Positions 1 through 10,504 are shown, numbered from the stretch's first letter. The stretch is 64,000 nt of DNA from Microvirga sp. KLBC 81 (GCF_003075415.1 NZ_QDAH01000009.1:62001-126000), one strand, 5' to 3'. Notes: generated by a model from the sequence alone, not told the origin. Made by a program: numbers and translations.

Positions 1-572
1 TCTTCGCCCAGGCGGCGGCGGGCCTCGTCCTCGGCGCGGCGCTTGCGCTCCTCGTCCTGACGACGGCGCTCTTCTTCCTCGCGCTTGCGGGCTTCGGCCG
101 CTTCACGTTCCTTGGCTTCGGCAGCCTCGCGCTCGGCGCGACGGGCCGCTTCCTCGGCCTGGCGCTTGCGCTCTTCCTCGTCCCGACGGCGGGCATCAGC
201 CAGCGCGTTCATGCGGGCGTCGCGCTCCTGATCGGAGAGCGTCTGCAGCACCACGCCGGACCGGGGCGCGTTGGAGGAGGGGCCGGAGCGCTGCGGGCGT
301 CCACCCTGAGCCGGAGCTGCGGACCTTGCAGCCGGGGCAGCCGGCTTCGGCGCGGCAGCCGGGGCTGCAGCCTGTTGGGGGGCCGGCTTGTCTTCCTTGC
401 CCCCCGTGGGGCCGACAGCAGGGCGACGCTTCACCGTCTCGACCACGACCGACTTCGACCGGCCGTGGGAGAAGCTTTGGCGCACCGTGCCTTGCTCGAC
501 GGGGCGCTTCAGAGACAGCGTCTTGGACGACACGTGGAGAGTCTTGTCGCCCTGGTTTTTCGTATCAGTCAT
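1..572 (-). CDS. infB: Translation initiation factor IF-2, N-terminal part (cut by window edge)
   Basis: IF-2 brings initiator fMet-tRNA to the 30S ribosomal subunit. Only about 190 N-terminal residues are inside the window; the GTPase domain lies beyond position 1. From the ATG at 572 the protein reads [17 protein letters not shown], then a stretch with [19 protein letters not shown], as in alphaproteobacterial IF-2 N-termini. An Ala/Pro/Gly-rich linker follows, then a very charged Arg/Glu/Ala coiled-coil segment (positions 1-230) typical of the IF-2 N-domain. The start overlaps the stop of the YlxR gene as ATGA. It is the last visible gene of the rimP-nusA-ylxR-infB operon. Confidence 0.93.
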   Translation of the reverse strand, partial: MTDTKNQGDKTLHVSSKTLSLKRPVEQGTVRQSFSHGRSKSVVVETVKRRPAVGPTGGKEDKPAPQQAAAPAAAPKPAAPAARSAAPAQGGRPQRSGPSSNAPRSGVVLQTLSDQERDARMNALADARRRDEEERKRQAEEAARRAEREAAEAKEREAAEARKREEEERRRQDEERKRRAEDEARRRLGE

Positions 573-1240
573 TCCGCCTCAGTTCCTGCGGGTTTCAAAA
601 TCGTGGGTTCGCCGGTCTCGTTTCCGAGGCCAGATGGATTGGCTTCGAAGCCGCAATAGGTGCGGTAACGATGCCAGCGGTTCAGAAAGCCGTCGCTCCC
701 AGCGCCCGCGACGAGGGCAGCATGTATCACATGTGACCGGCCTAATGCCAAATCCAATTCGTCATTCGACAATACTTGGATGACCGGAAAGCTAGATATT
801 GCCTCACCGAGGCGTTTTCGCAACGGGTTCGCCAATTTTCTTCGCCCATCTTCAGCCGCCTCTGCGGCGTGAATAAGGGCAACGATGGGCTTATCCATGA
901 CAGCCGACTCAACTTTTTGGAAGCCGGTGATGACGCAGCCCGCCTTGTTGGCAAGGGCCAGCCCCTGCCGCAGGTCGTCCCGGAGCATGCGCTCGATGTC
1001 CCGGGAGAGGGTCTCGGAGGCTTTGGCCTCCGCCTTGAAGGCGCGGGAGAAGAGGCGGCGTTTCACCGCTTCGTCCACCATGGTGGACCGGGCCGTCACC
1101 CAGACGCCCCGGCCGGGAAGCTTGTGCTTGAGATCAGGCACGACCTGACGGTCGGGCCCCAGGACAAAGCGGATCAGCTCCGCGGGGCTTCGAGCCTCGC
1201 GGGTGACGATGCAGGTGCGCTCCGGTTCATGCCGCGGCAC
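569..1240 (-). CDS. YlxR-type RNA-binding protein with L7Ae-like C-terminal part (DUF448)
   Basis: A 223-aa protein with the N-terminal YlxR/DUF448 fold ([13 protein letters not shown] near residue 7, then PGRGVWVT near residue 43). A C-terminal region (about residues 90-170) resembles the L7Ae/ribosomal L30e fold ([16 protein letters not shown]). The two-domain form is usual in alphaproteobacteria. It lies between nusA (32 nt downstream of its end) and infB (4-nt ATGA overlap), its standard position. Family members bind RNA and are linked to ribosome assembly and transcription; the exact role here is inferred from family and operon only. Confidence 0.9.
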   Translation of the reverse strand: MPRHEPERTCIVTREARSPAELIRFVLGPDRQVVPDLKHKLPGRGVWVTARSTMVDEAVKRRLFSRAFKAEAKASETLSRDIERMLRDDLRQGLALANKAGCVITGFQKVESAVMDKPIVALIHAAEAAEDGRRKLANPLRKRLGEAISSFPVIQVLSNDELDLALGRSHVIHAALVAGAGSDGFLNRWHRYRTYCGFEANPSGLGNETGEPTILKPAGTEAE

Positions 1241-1272
1241 GGGTGCTGACCTCGCTTTGCCATGGCCGTTGT

Positions 1273-2892
<1,620 letters not shown>

Positions 2893-2904
2893 CGAGGTCA
2901 CTCC

Positions 2905-3528
2905 TTAATTCGGTTTTGTCTTGGACGGGCTGCGCGGTTCCGGCGCTTCCACCACGTCCGTGTCTTCATCGAGGTCGTCCGTGGTCGGCGCGGTTCCCCG
3001 GCGCAGCGATTCACGGATCAGGTCATCCGTCAGGACGAGATGCGCCTCGCCCAGATCGGTCAGCGGCAGGCGCGCGATGGGCTCCAGGCCCTCCTTCACG
3101 TCCGGAAGCTCGACCACGAGCTTGCCGTCCTCGACGCCCCGGAGAAAGCCCCGGAAGCGCTTGCGGCCATCCAGCGGCACGGCCATCTCGATCTTCGCCT
3201 CGTGGCCGGTCCAGCGCTCGAAATCGCTGACGCGCACGAGCGGGCGGTCGATGCCCGGCGAGGAGACCTCAAGATAATAGGCCGTGGAGATTGGATCTTC
3301 GAGATCCAGGACCGGCGAAATCGCGCGGCTCACGGCCTCGCAATCGTCCACCGACATGGTGCCGTCCGGCCTCTCGGCCATGATCTGCACGGTGCAGCCA
3401 TTCGTGCCGGTCACCTTCACCCGCACGAGATTGAAGCCCAGATCCTCGATCACGGGCTCGACGATGGCAGCCACCCGGGCGGCCACGCCGTTCTCCGAAA
3501 TCAGCCGCTTGTCGCGTTCGTTCGTCAT
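2905..3528 (-). CDS. rimP: Ribosome maturation factor RimP
   Basis: RimP acts in 30S subunit maturation. The 207-aa protein starts [18 protein letters not shown] and shows the family core [28 protein letters not shown] and [14 protein letters not shown]. The C-terminal half has the Sm-like fold expected for the family. The open frame continues upstream to 3714, but that extension has no family resemblance and crosses the promoter and leader hairpin. The ATG at 3528 has a TTGGAGAG site at good spacing. First gene of the rimP-nusA-ylxR-infB operon. Confidence 0.94.
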   Translation of the reverse strand: MTNERDKRLISENGVAARVAAIVEPVIEDLGFNLVRVKVTGTNGCTVQIMAERPDGTMSVDDCEAVSRAISPVLDLEDPISTAYYLEVSSPGIDRPLVRVSDFERWTGHEAKIEMAVPLDGRKRFRGFLRGVEDGKLVVELPDVKEGLEPIARLPLTDLGEAHLVLTDDLIRESLRRGTAPTTDDLDEDTDVVEAPEPRSPSKTKPN

Positions 3529-3564
3529 GGCTCTCCAAAGCTCCGGCGTTCGAGCAATAAAAAA

Positions 3565-3588
3565 GAGCGGACCCGGCGGGGCCCACTC
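3565..3588 (-). terminator. Hairpin with T-run in the rimP leader (possible attenuator)
   Basis: Read on the minus strand, GAGTGGGCCC and GGGTCCGCTC form a 10-bp stem (two G-U pairs) with a CGCC loop. Six T residues follow at once (3564-3559), then ATT. This is a textbook intrinsic terminator, yet it lies 37 nt upstream of the rimP ATG and downstream of the promoter at 3630-3658, so transcription must read through it to express the operon. Rfam describes putative attenuators ahead of rimP in gammaproteobacteria; similarity here is by position only. Confidence 0.7.
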
Positions 3589-3629
3589 TCGACCAGCAGC
3601 TTGACGCTGCAACCAGAGCTGACACCGCA

Positions 3630-3658
3630 GATATACTGATTCAAGCCCAAAAAAGCAA
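3630..3658 (-). promoter_or_regulatory. Predicted sigma-70 promoter of the rimP-nusA-infB operon
   Basis: On the minus strand TTGCTT (3658-3653) and TATATC (3635-3630) are separated by exactly 17 nt. The predicted transcript would begin near 3622 and carry a leader of about 95 nt that contains the hairpin at 3565-3588. Called from motif match and spacing alone. Confidence 0.5.
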
Positions 3659-3771
3659 GGGTCCTGCAAAGAAGCTTCTCTCACGAGCCCGTTGCCCTGA
3701 TTCAGAAACATCACGTTATTTCGGCTTCAATGAGGCTATGCTAGAGGAAGGAGTTCCTCGGAGAGCCCGCC

Positions 3772-4770
3772 TTGAAGATCTCCCGCCTGCTTCTTGCCCT
3801 TGTGCTGCTACTTGCGGCCGCAGCCGCCTATTGGCGCCTCGGCAGGCCCCAAGAAGTCGCCATCGTCGCACCCACGCGCGGCGATGCGGCCGAAATCGTC
3901 TATGCCACCGGCGTGGTGGAGCCGCGCACCTGGGCCAAGGTCACGCCGCTCCTGCGGGAGCGGATCGTCGAGCTGTGCAATTGCGAGGGCGAGGCCGTGG
4001 AGAAGGGCGCCGTGCTCGCCCGCCTCGACAGCCGCCAGCCGGAGGCAACGCTTGCGGAACTGAGGGCCCGGCAGAAGCTGATCTCGGCGGATTACGATCG
4101 CATCGCCGCTCTCGTGGAGCGCCGGGTCGCGAGCGAGCAGGCCCTCGACCGGGCCCGCAGCGAGCTTGGTCAGGTCCAGGCTCTCATCGCGGGTCAGGAG
4201 ACGCGCCTGGAATCCTATGTGCTTCGGGCCCCCGTGAGCGGCGTCGTCCTGCGCGAGGATGGCGAAGTAGGCGAGGTGGCCGAGCCCGGCACGGTTCTGT
4301 TCTGGGTCGGCGAGCCGAAGCCGCTGCTGGTGGAGGCCGAGGTGAACGAGGAGGACATCCCGCGTGTGGCGGTGGGCCAGCGCGCGGTTCTCAAGGCCGA
4401 CGCCTTTCCGGACCGGGTTCTGGAAGCGACCGTCGATTCCATCACGCCGAAGGGTGATCCGGTGGCCAAGACCTACCGGGTGCGTCTCGCACTCCCTGAG
4501 ACGACGCCGCTGCGCATCGGCATGACGGTGGAAGTGAACGTGATCGTGCAGGTCTCCTCCAACGCGCTTCTCGTGCCCACCAATGCCCTTCGCGGCGGCG
4601 CTCTCTTCACCATGGAGAACGGCGTCGCCAGGCGCCATGATGTGAAAGTCGGGATTCGCGGCGCGAGCAACACCCAGATCCTTTCGGGACTCGGTGAGAG
4701 CGAGCGGGTCATCGTGCCGTTTCCGGAGGATCTCGCTGACGGGGCGAAAGTGAGAGAAAAGGGAGGCTGA
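3772..4770 (+). CDS. Efflux periplasmic adaptor subunit (HlyD/MacA family)
   Basis: Membrane-fusion protein of a tripartite-type ABC exporter. Residues 1-20 form an uncleaved or signal-anchor helix (ISRLLLALVLLLAAAAAYW). A first lipoyl half follows (VVEPRTWAKVTPLLRERIVELCNCEGEAVEKG, about 48-80), then a coiled-coil hairpin (about 88-142), the second lipoyl half (APVSGVVLREDGEVGEVAEPG) and beta-barrel domains. The start is a TTG at 3772 with GGAG about 8 nt upstream; no ATG fits the family N-terminus. The stop is 2 nt before the permease start, so the three genes to 6718 form one operon. The substrate cannot be read from sequence; no TolC-like gene is adjacent. Confidence 0.88.
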   Translation: MKISRLLLALVLLLAAAAAYWRLGRPQEVAIVAPTRGDAAEIVYATGVVEPRTWAKVTPLLRERIVELCNCEGEAVEKGAVLARLDSRQPEATLAELRARQKLISADYDRIAALVERRVASEQALDRARSELGQVQALIAGQETRLESYVLRAPVSGVVLREDGEVGEVAEPGTVLFWVGEPKPLLVEAEVNEEDIPRVAVGQRAVLKADAFPDRVLEATVDSITPKGDPVAKTYRVRLALPETTPLRIGMTVEVNVIVQVSSNALLVPTNALRGGALFTMENGVARRHDVKVGIRGASNTQILSGLGESERVIVPFPEDLADGAKVREKGG

Positions 4771-4772
4771 GC

Positions 4773-6020
4773 ATGCGCCTCATCCTGGAACTGGCCCTGA
4801 CCCATATCGCCGGACGCGGCCGCCAGACCATCGTGGCCATTCTCGGTGTGGCGCTGGGCGTCGGCTTTTCGATCGCCATGGCGGCGCTCATGCAGGGGAC
4901 GGAAAAGGATTTCATCGCGCAGCTCGTCGACACCATGCCTCATGTGCAGATCAGCGACGAGCGCCGAACGCCCCGCCGGCAACCGGCGGAGGATCTGTTT
5001 TCCGCCGTGCAGTTCGAGGGACTGCGACCGAAGGAGGATCGCCGCGGCATCCTCAATCCCGCCGCCGCTTTCGCATCCCTGCGCTCCTGGGTGCCGGGCC
5101 GCATGGCGCAGAGTCTGCGCACGCAGGGCGTGGTTCGATACGCAGGGCGTGACGTCGGCGTGTCCATCATCGGCATCGAACCGGAGGTCGAAGCGACGGT
5201 CTCCTCCATCGCCGGCGATTTCGTTCAAGGAAGCTTCGATGCGCTCCAGGCTGGGGGCAACAACATCGTCGTCGGAGACACGCTGGCGCAACGCCTTGGC
5301 GCGTCCATGGGCACGACGATCCAGCTCGTCTCGCCCACGGGCCAGTCGCGCGGCTTCAAGATCGTCGGGCAGTTCCACACCGGCAGCAACGCGCGCGACG
5401 AGGGCGAAACTTATGTGCTCTTGAAGAACGCGCAGATTCTCTCGGAGCGGCCGAACGCCATCAACGACATTCGCCTTCGCCTCGACGATCCCGAGGCTGC
5501 ACCCCGCGTAGCCCGTCAGGCGGAAGCGGAGCTCGGCTACAAGGCCGTGCCCTGGCAGGAGGCGAACGAGTCGCTGCTCGAAGCGCTCGTGGTGCGCAAC
5601 GTGGTGATGTACACGGTGGTGGGTGCGATCCTGCTCGTGGCGGGTTTCGGCATCTTCAACATCATCTCCACCATCACGCACGAGAAGGCGCGCGACATCG
5701 CGATCCTCAAGTCGCTCGGCTTCACGCAAGGCAACATGCGCCGCCTGTTCCTCATCGAAGGATTGGCGCTCGGTGTGGCGGGTTCGCTTGTTGGTTGGCT
5801 GATCGGTTTCCTGTTGTGCTTCGCGCTTTCGCAGGTCGAGTTCAGGATCTCGGGTGGAGCTGTCGGCCGTGAGATCACGCGCCTGCCGCTCTTCTGGTCG
5901 CCCTGGCATTATGTGATCGCATCTGCCTTCGCGCTCGTGTCCTCGGGCGTGGCGGGCTATCTGCCCGCGCGGCAGGCGGCGCGCCTCAATCCGGTCGACA
6001 TCATCCGGGGGGCCACATGA
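4773..6020 (+). CDS. ABC transporter permease (FtsX/MacB-LolC type)
   Basis: A 415-aa membrane subunit. It has one N-terminal transmembrane helix (about residues 20-42), a large periplasmic MacB-PCD-like domain (about 43-270) and three C-terminal helices (about 277-300, 325-350, 378-400), with the FtsX signature region THEKARDIAILKSLGF between them. The end PARQAARLNPVDIIRG is the usual coupling segment of LolC/LolE and MacB proteins. It overlaps the ATPase start by 4 nt (ATGA). Together with the adaptor upstream this is a mechanotransmission-type exporter rather than a lipoprotein-releasing system, but LolCDE-like function cannot be excluded. Confidence 0.9.
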   Translation: MRLILELALTHIAGRGRQTIVAILGVALGVGFSIAMAALMQGTEKDFIAQLVDTMPHVQISDERRTPRRQPAEDLFSAVQFEGLRPKEDRRGILNPAAAFASLRSWVPGRMAQSLRTQGVVRYAGRDVGVSIIGIEPEVEATVSSIAGDFVQGSFDALQAGGNNIVVGDTLAQRLGASMGTTIQLVSPTGQSRGFKIVGQFHTGSNARDEGETYVLLKNAQILSERPNAINDIRLRLDDPEAAPRVARQAEAELGYKAVPWQEANESLLEALVVRNVVMYTVVGAILLVAGFGIFNIISTITHEKARDIAILKSLGFTQGNMRRLFLIEGLALGVAGSLVGWLIGFLLCFALSQVEFRISGGAVGREITRLPLFWSPWHYVIASAFALVSSGVAGYLPARQAARLNPVDIIRGAT

Positions 6021-6718
6021 GTGCGCTGATCGAAGCCGGGCATCTCACCCGCATCCTGCCCGCCACTGTGCCGGTGACGCTGGTGCGCGATGTGTCGCTC
6101 ACCGTCGGTGAAAAGGAATTCGTGGCGATCACCGGCCCGTCCGGCTCCGGCAAATCGTCGCTTCTCTATCTTCTCGGCCTTCTCGATCGTCCCACCAGCG
6201 GCACGTTGAAGATCGCGGGGCAGGACACGTCGCAATTGGATGACGACGAGCTGGCGCGCCTGCGACTCGAGAGCCTCGGCTTCGTGTTTCAGTTCCACTT
6301 CCTGCTGCCTGAATTCAGCGTGCTGAAAAATGTGGAGCTGCCGATGCGCAAGGCAGGACGCCTCTCCGCATCCGAAATGAGCGAGCGCGCCGCGAGCCTG
6401 CTGGAGGATCTCGGCCTTGCGGGCCATCTCGACAAACGGCCTGATCAGATCTCGGGCGGACAGCGTCAGCGCGTCGCCGTGGCCCGTGCGCTCGCCAACG
6501 ATCCGCATGTGGTGCTTGCCGACGAACCAACAGGAAGCCTGGACAGCAAGAGTTCCGAGCAGGTCTTCACCATCCTGCAGGATCTGGTGCACAAGCACGG
6601 CAAGACCGTGATCGCCGTCACCCATGACATGGATATCGCCACCCGCGTCGACCGGCGCATCCATCTCGTCGACGGCAAGGTGGTGAGCGACGAGCGCGCC
6701 GTCCACCAGCCTGCTTGA
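6017..6718 (+). CDS. ABC transporter ATP-binding protein (MacB/LolD type)
   Basis: A 233-aa nucleotide-binding subunit that powers the permease upstream. Walker A GPSGSGKS at residues 40-47, Q-loop near 92, signature SGGQR at 146-150, Walker B VVLADE at 165-170, H-loop His203. Length and the PTGSLD motif after Walker B fit the LolD/MacB/FtsE branch. Translation is coupled to the permease by the ATGA overlap. A copy of the family-1 interspersed repeat begins 16 nt after its stop codon. Confidence 0.93.
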   Translation: MSALIEAGHLTRILPATVPVTLVRDVSLTVGEKEFVAITGPSGSGKSSLLYLLGLLDRPTSGTLKIAGQDTSQLDDDELARLRLESLGFVFQFHFLLPEFSVLKNVELPMRKAGRLSASEMSERAASLLEDLGLAGHLDKRPDQISGGQRQRVAVARALANDPHVVLADEPTGSLDSKSSEQVFTILQDLVHKHGKTVIAVTHDMDIATRVDRRIHLVDGKVVSDERAVHQPA

Positions 6719-6734
6719 AAGAGGGATTCTCTTG

Positions 6735-6893
6735 GCGCATCGTGCGGAACCGAAGGGCCACGTCAGTGACCCGAAGGGCCGCGTCAGCGAAAAGTGGACC
6801 CGGTTTTACGCCTCGAACGATGCGCTCTCTAGAGAAGGGAGCATCGGATTGGTCCCAAAAGTGCAAGTCCACTTTTCACGTCCGATGCTCTAG
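6735..6893 (+). repeat. Interspersed palindromic repeat, family 1, copy A
   Basis: About 159 bp between convergent genes. Nested inverted repeats are visible: GCGCATCGT near the left end with ACGATGCGC at 6817-6825; GAGCATCGGA (6839) with TCCGATGCTC (6881-6890); and AAAAGTGGAC with GTCCACTTTT. A short GGGCC(A/G)CGTCAG(T/C)GA segment is duplicated near the left end. The last bases CTAG supply the TAG stop codon of the RTX gene. Six further copies lie in the window. Confidence 0.9.
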
Positions 6894-9619
6894 ATGACGA
6901 CGAAATCCGCGGAGGACAGATTGAGACCTGCCGTGAGCTGCGCGAACTTCACGGCCCGGCCCGCGCCATTGCCGTCCGCATCGTAGGAGAGCGCGCCGGT
7001 CTCCCTGTTGTAGATGATGCGGTCGCTGGCATTATGAGCTGTCGGTCCGGTCCAGAACGCATCCCTCGACAGGGTGCCGACCGGTCCGGCCTTGGTGAAG
7101 ATCGAGCGGCTCAGCCAGATCGTGTCGTCCCTCACGCTGAAGTCGCGGATGGCGTCGATGTTGGTCGAGGCGAGCCTCGTGTTGAACACGAAGATGTCCT
7201 GACCCAGTCCGCCTTTCAGCACGTCGTTTCCGAGCTTGCCGTAGAAGCGGTCAGCACCTTCTCCGCCGACGAAGATGTCGCGGCCGCTCGTTCCGACAGC
7301 CATCTCGCTGGCCACATCGGTGAGATCGATCGTGAAGGTCTTGTCGAAGGTCAAACCGAGCTTGTCGATGATACGCACGGTGATCTCATGCGAGCTCGCC
7401 TGCTCGTAGTCGAGCTTGGTGCCCTGCTTCACCTTGAGCACATTGCCTGCCAGCTCGAAGCGCCCGCCGGCATTGTTCAGGAGCGTGTAGGAGAGCGTTT
7501 CATTGAGACCCGCATTCGGATCAGTCGCGCTCAGCACGCCCACGATCGTTCCGTTTGCGGCAAGCTCCAACGCGGGGGCCATGTCGAGAGCCATATCGGT
7601 CGGCTTTTGGTTGATCTCCTGCTCGACCCTCACCTCTACACTGGTTGAGTGATAGGTATAATCGGTCACCGTGATCGTGATATCGCGCGGAGCCGTGACC
7701 GTTCCCGTCGTGTCCTTATAGGTCAAAGCCCGGATGACCTCCTGGACGCGGTCCGGCGTTGCCTTCTCGTTGAACTGGATCGAGAGTTCCGAGCTGCCTG
7801 CAGGGGACAAGGCGATGAAGCCGATATTGATGCCGTTGACATAGATGCGGAGATTCCCGCCGGTCATTTCGAGGACCTGCACCGTCCCGATCGTGGCCAC
7901 ACTCAGGATATCCGTTGCGGTTCCTCCCGCGACGGAAGCCGTCAGGGACCGCAGAAGCTGATCGTCCTCGCTCAGGGTCGCATTGCGGCCGGCATCGATG
8001 AAGATCGCCGTGCCGGCAATACCGGCACTCTCATCGCCGTCGAGCCTTCCAAGATCAGGAGCCTCGTTGATGTAGCTTCCGCTGTTATCGGTGATCCGGG
8101 TGAAACCTTGCCGGAACAGGGCACCCTTTTCCTCGGACGTGAAGGTTCCGCCGCCAACCAGTTCAATCGTCGCACCCGAGACCAGCGATGCGCTCAAAAG
8201 GGGCGCGAAAGCCTTGTCCCCGATAGTGACAGCGGCTTCATCCGTGCGAAGAATGATATTGCTGAAATTAGTGATTGTCTTACCGGTGAGATCAATCGAG
8301 GTGCCCTTAAGATTCAGGGAATTCTCGTCTCCGCTCGTACCCGCGTCGCTGAAGGCACCGCCATCGATGGTTACGATTCCTGCGAGCTGAGAACCGGTGA
8401 CCGTGATCCAGTCGTGTTGGTAGTTCGAGCCCTTGATCACCTCAATTCCGGTAAGGGTACCGAGTTGCGAAAGGTCAAAGTCGCCACCTCCGGAAAGCAG
8501 CAGGGTGTCCTCAGTTCCTTCGCCGCCGTCGAGAACATCGCCCTCCGTGAGCCCAAAAACATCGGTGGCGAAGGTGTCGTTGCCGGCAGCCCCCACGAAC
8601 TCATCGTGCTTGATGTCGAAGATGCGGATATCCGCACCGCCGGACAGGACCTCGCCATGCACGCTCTTGGTTCGCCCCCCTTCATCCGTCAATTCTATGG
8701 AGATCGGCAAGGTACGGATCGAGGGATCTGGGTCTGTATGCTCGAAGACCAGCGAATGGAGGAGCGCTTCTACCATTTCGGCAGTGGCATCCGGGTTAAA
8801 GTCAATCCGGAGGCCGCCATCCATCATGCCGAGCGTGCCGAATATCGTCCCGTTGAACATGACCCTGCCGCCATCGATCAGTCCGTCCGGCACCGTGACC
8901 ATGTAATCATCGGCTACCGCGATACGGCCAGGGCGCATTTCGATGTCTTCGAACGTCACTGTAAGAGAGCTGAGCTTGTCGTCCAGATTGCCGACAGTGG
9001 CGTCGGCTCCGCGATCAAGGAAGGCGCGGCCACCGGACGTATAAACCCTCTCTCCGGATAGGTTACGAATATCGGGTGCCGCATTCATATGGATACCATT
9101 ATCGTCGATAATGGTATCGACGCCCTGGCGATGCAGCTGGGTTATCTCAGTCTCGGTGAAGGTTCCTCCGACGAGCCTTAGACTGTCGTTCTGGCTTTCC
9201 TTTGCATTGACCAGCAGCGCCAAGGCTTTGTTGCTGAAGGTCGCGTGAAAGGTCTTGCTAGCGACCTTGATCTGCGAAAATCCGCTGACGGACTTTCCTC
9301 TGAAATCAAAAGCATTGGACCCGGCCAACTGGAGAATATTGCTGCCTCCACCACCGCTGAGCGTCTTGACCCCTGCGAGCGTGCGAGCATCGAGATAGAT
9401 CGTGTCGTTCCGGCTGGTTCCACGAATGGTCTCAATGCTTGAGAGCGTTGTCAAAGTAAGATCGAAGATGCCTCCGCCGCTCAGGCTCAAAGTGTCTGTA
9501 CCCGCTCCTCCCCGGAAGACCGCTCCCTCCAGCTTATCGGCAGTCACTGTAAAGACATCATTTCCGCTCCCGCCGGTTGCTGCAGCAGAAGTCAGTGAGG
9601 ATTGAATAAGTGTCGGCAT
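6890..9619 (-). CDS. Large secreted RTX protein with cadherin-like domain and duplicated beta modules
   Basis: A 909-aa, Asp/Gly/Thr-rich protein without an N-terminal signal peptide, as expected for type I secretion. It contains two copies of a module of about 330 residues: the first begins GGAGTDTLSLSGGGIFDL near residue 37, the second GGEGTEDTLLLSGGGDFDL near residue 365. A cadherin-like domain follows (about 668-768; ends FDKTFTIDLTDV). Then come calcium-binding nonapeptides GTSGRDIFVGGEGADRFYG and GNDVLKGGLGQDIFVF (about 776-810) and a C-terminal tail ending in hydrophobic FVVI. Likely a cell-surface or secreted adhesin or matrix protein. No type I secretion genes are nearby. The TAG stop lies inside the adjacent repeat, so the last residues may reflect the repeat insertion. 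Confidence 0.85.
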   Translation of the reverse strand: MPTLIQSSLTSAAATGGSGNDVFTVTADKLEGAVFRGGAGTDTLSLSGGGIFDLTLTTLSSIETIRGTSRNDTIYLDARTLAGVKTLSGGGGSNILQLAGSNAFDFRGKSVSGFSQIKVASKTFHATFSNKALALLVNAKESQNDSLRLVGGTFTETEITQLHRQGVDTIIDDNGIHMNAAPDIRNLSGERVYTSGGRAFLDRGADATVGNLDDKLSSLTVTFEDIEMRPGRIAVADDYMVTVPDGLIDGGRVMFNGTIFGTLGMMDGGLRIDFNPDATAEMVEALLHSLVFEHTDPDPSIRTLPISIELTDEGGRTKSVHGEVLSGGADIRIFDIKHDEFVGAAGNDTFATDVFGLTEGDVLDGGEGTEDTLLLSGGGDFDLSQLGTLTGIEVIKGSNYQHDWITVTGSQLAGIVTIDGGAFSDAGTSGDENSLNLKGTSIDLTGKTITNFSNIILRTDEAAVTIGDKAFAPLLSASLVSGATIELVGGGTFTSEEKGALFRQGFTRITDNSGSYINEAPDLGRLDGDESAGIAGTAIFIDAGRNATLSEDDQLLRSLTASVAGGTATDILSVATIGTVQVLEMTGGNLRIYVNGINIGFIALSPAGSSELSIQFNEKATPDRVQEVIRALTYKDTTGTVTAPRDITITVTDYTYHSTSVEVRVEQEINQKPTDMALDMAPALELAANGTIVGVLSATDPNAGLNETLSYTLLNNAGGRFELAGNVLKVKQGTKLDYEQASSHEITVRIIDKLGLTFDKTFTIDLTDVASEMAVGTSGRDIFVGGEGADRFYGKLGNDVLKGGLGQDIFVFNTRLASTNIDAIRDFSVRDDTIWLSRSIFTKAGPVGTLSRDAFWTGPTAHNASDRIIYNRETGALSYDADGNGAGRAVKFAQLTAGLNLSSADFVVI

Positions 9620-9638
9620 GGAAACCCCGAATTACGAA

Positions 9639-9658
9639 ATATTGTTATATAACAATAT
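9639..9658. promoter_or_regulatory. Perfect 20-bp AT-rich palindrome upstream of the RTX gene
   Basis: ATATTGTTATATAACAATAT is an exact palindrome 20-39 nt upstream of the RTX start codon and stands out as an AT-only island (18 of 20 A/T) in GC-rich DNA. Its position fits an operator overlapping the promoter. The binding protein is unknown. Confidence 0.55.
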
Positions 9659-9722
9659 CGCCTCGGGATTGTTCCATGCGACATATGTCCTCGTTCCGCC
9701 TTCCGGAGCGGGTCCCAAAAGG

Positions 9723-9764
9723 AATAAAAAGCGCTTGGCTTTAGGGGGTGATTTCAGGCCGCGC
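9723..9764 (-). terminator. Predicted terminator of the miaB-trmB operon
   Basis: On the minus strand, 56 nt after the trmB stop, GCGCGGC pairs with GCC-AA-GCGC (a bulged stem with a long loop). TTTTTATT (9730-9723) follows. The stem is modest, so confidence is limited. Confidence 0.45.
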
Positions 9765-9820
9765 TAGGTAGCTCGCTTGGGCGTCCCGCCTTCAGCAATA
9801 CACCTCAGCGGCGACGAAAA

Positions 9821-10504
9821 TTACGTCCTGACGAACGTCAGGTAGCTCGGCACGCGGCCTTCGCGGACGGCCTTGGCCTCGTAGCGGGTGCCCGGCCAGC
9901 CCTCGTAGGGTCTGCGCCAGTCATCGGCGCGCTCGGCGGTCCAGCGAAAATGCGGGGAGCGCAGCACCCGGGCGAGCACCCAGCCGATGTAATCGTCGAT
10001 GTCGCTGGCAAAGCGCAGTTCCGCGCCGGGCTTCATGACGCGGGCCAGCGTCGTGAGCATCTCGTCGGAGACGAGGCGGCGCTTGCGCTGGCGGCGCTTC
10101 GGCCACGGATCGGGATAGAGGATGTAGACCCGGTCGAAGGAGGCCTCCGGCAGGGTCGGCAGGAGCTTGGTGACGTCGTCGTCCCACACGCGGATGTTGT
10201 CGAGCTTCTCGTGGTCGATGGCGGCGAGCAGTTTCGCCATGCCGTTCACGAAGGGCTCGCAGCCGATGAAATTGATGTCGCGATGGCTACGGGCCTGGTG
10301 GGCCAGATGCTCGCCGCCGCCGAAGCCGATCTCGAGCCAGGTTTCGCGTGCGCCGGCGTTCGGAAACTGGCCCGAGGGAACGCTGCCCGGAACCACACGG
10401 ATCGCGGGCAGCAGGTTCTGGATTAGATCATCTTGGCCTGCGCGAAGCTTCTTGCCTTTCCGGCGCCCGAAGAAAGCGCCGGTCTTTTGAGATGCTTCGC
10501 TCAT
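9821..10504 (-). CDS. trmB: tRNA (guanine-N7)-methyltransferase
   Basis: Forms m7G46 in the variable loop of tRNAs using S-adenosylmethionine. The 227-aa protein has the AdoMet-binding loop LEIGFGGGEH at 57-66 and the TrmB signature ILYPDPWPKRRQRKRRLV (about 128-145). It lies 6 nt downstream of metK on the same strand, so the methyl-donor synthase and a user of the donor are co-transcribed, which is the usual order in this group. Confidence 0.96.
   Translation of the reverse strand: MSEASQKTGAFFGRRKGKKLRAGQDDLIQNLLPAIRVVPGSVPSGQFPNAGARETWLEIGFGGGEHLAHQARSHRDINFIGCEPFVNGMAKLLAAIDHEKLDNIRVWDDDVTKLLPTLPEASFDRVYILYPDPWPKRRQRKRRLVSDEMLTTLARVMKPGAELRFASDIDDYIGWVLARVLRSPHFRWTAERADDWRRPYEGWPGTRYEAKAVREGRVPSYLTFVRT

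Noticed and set aside
4473..5909. A 478-codon minus-strand frame over the FtsX-type permease
   Set aside because: Antisense shadow rich in Arg/Asp/His without domain or start signal.
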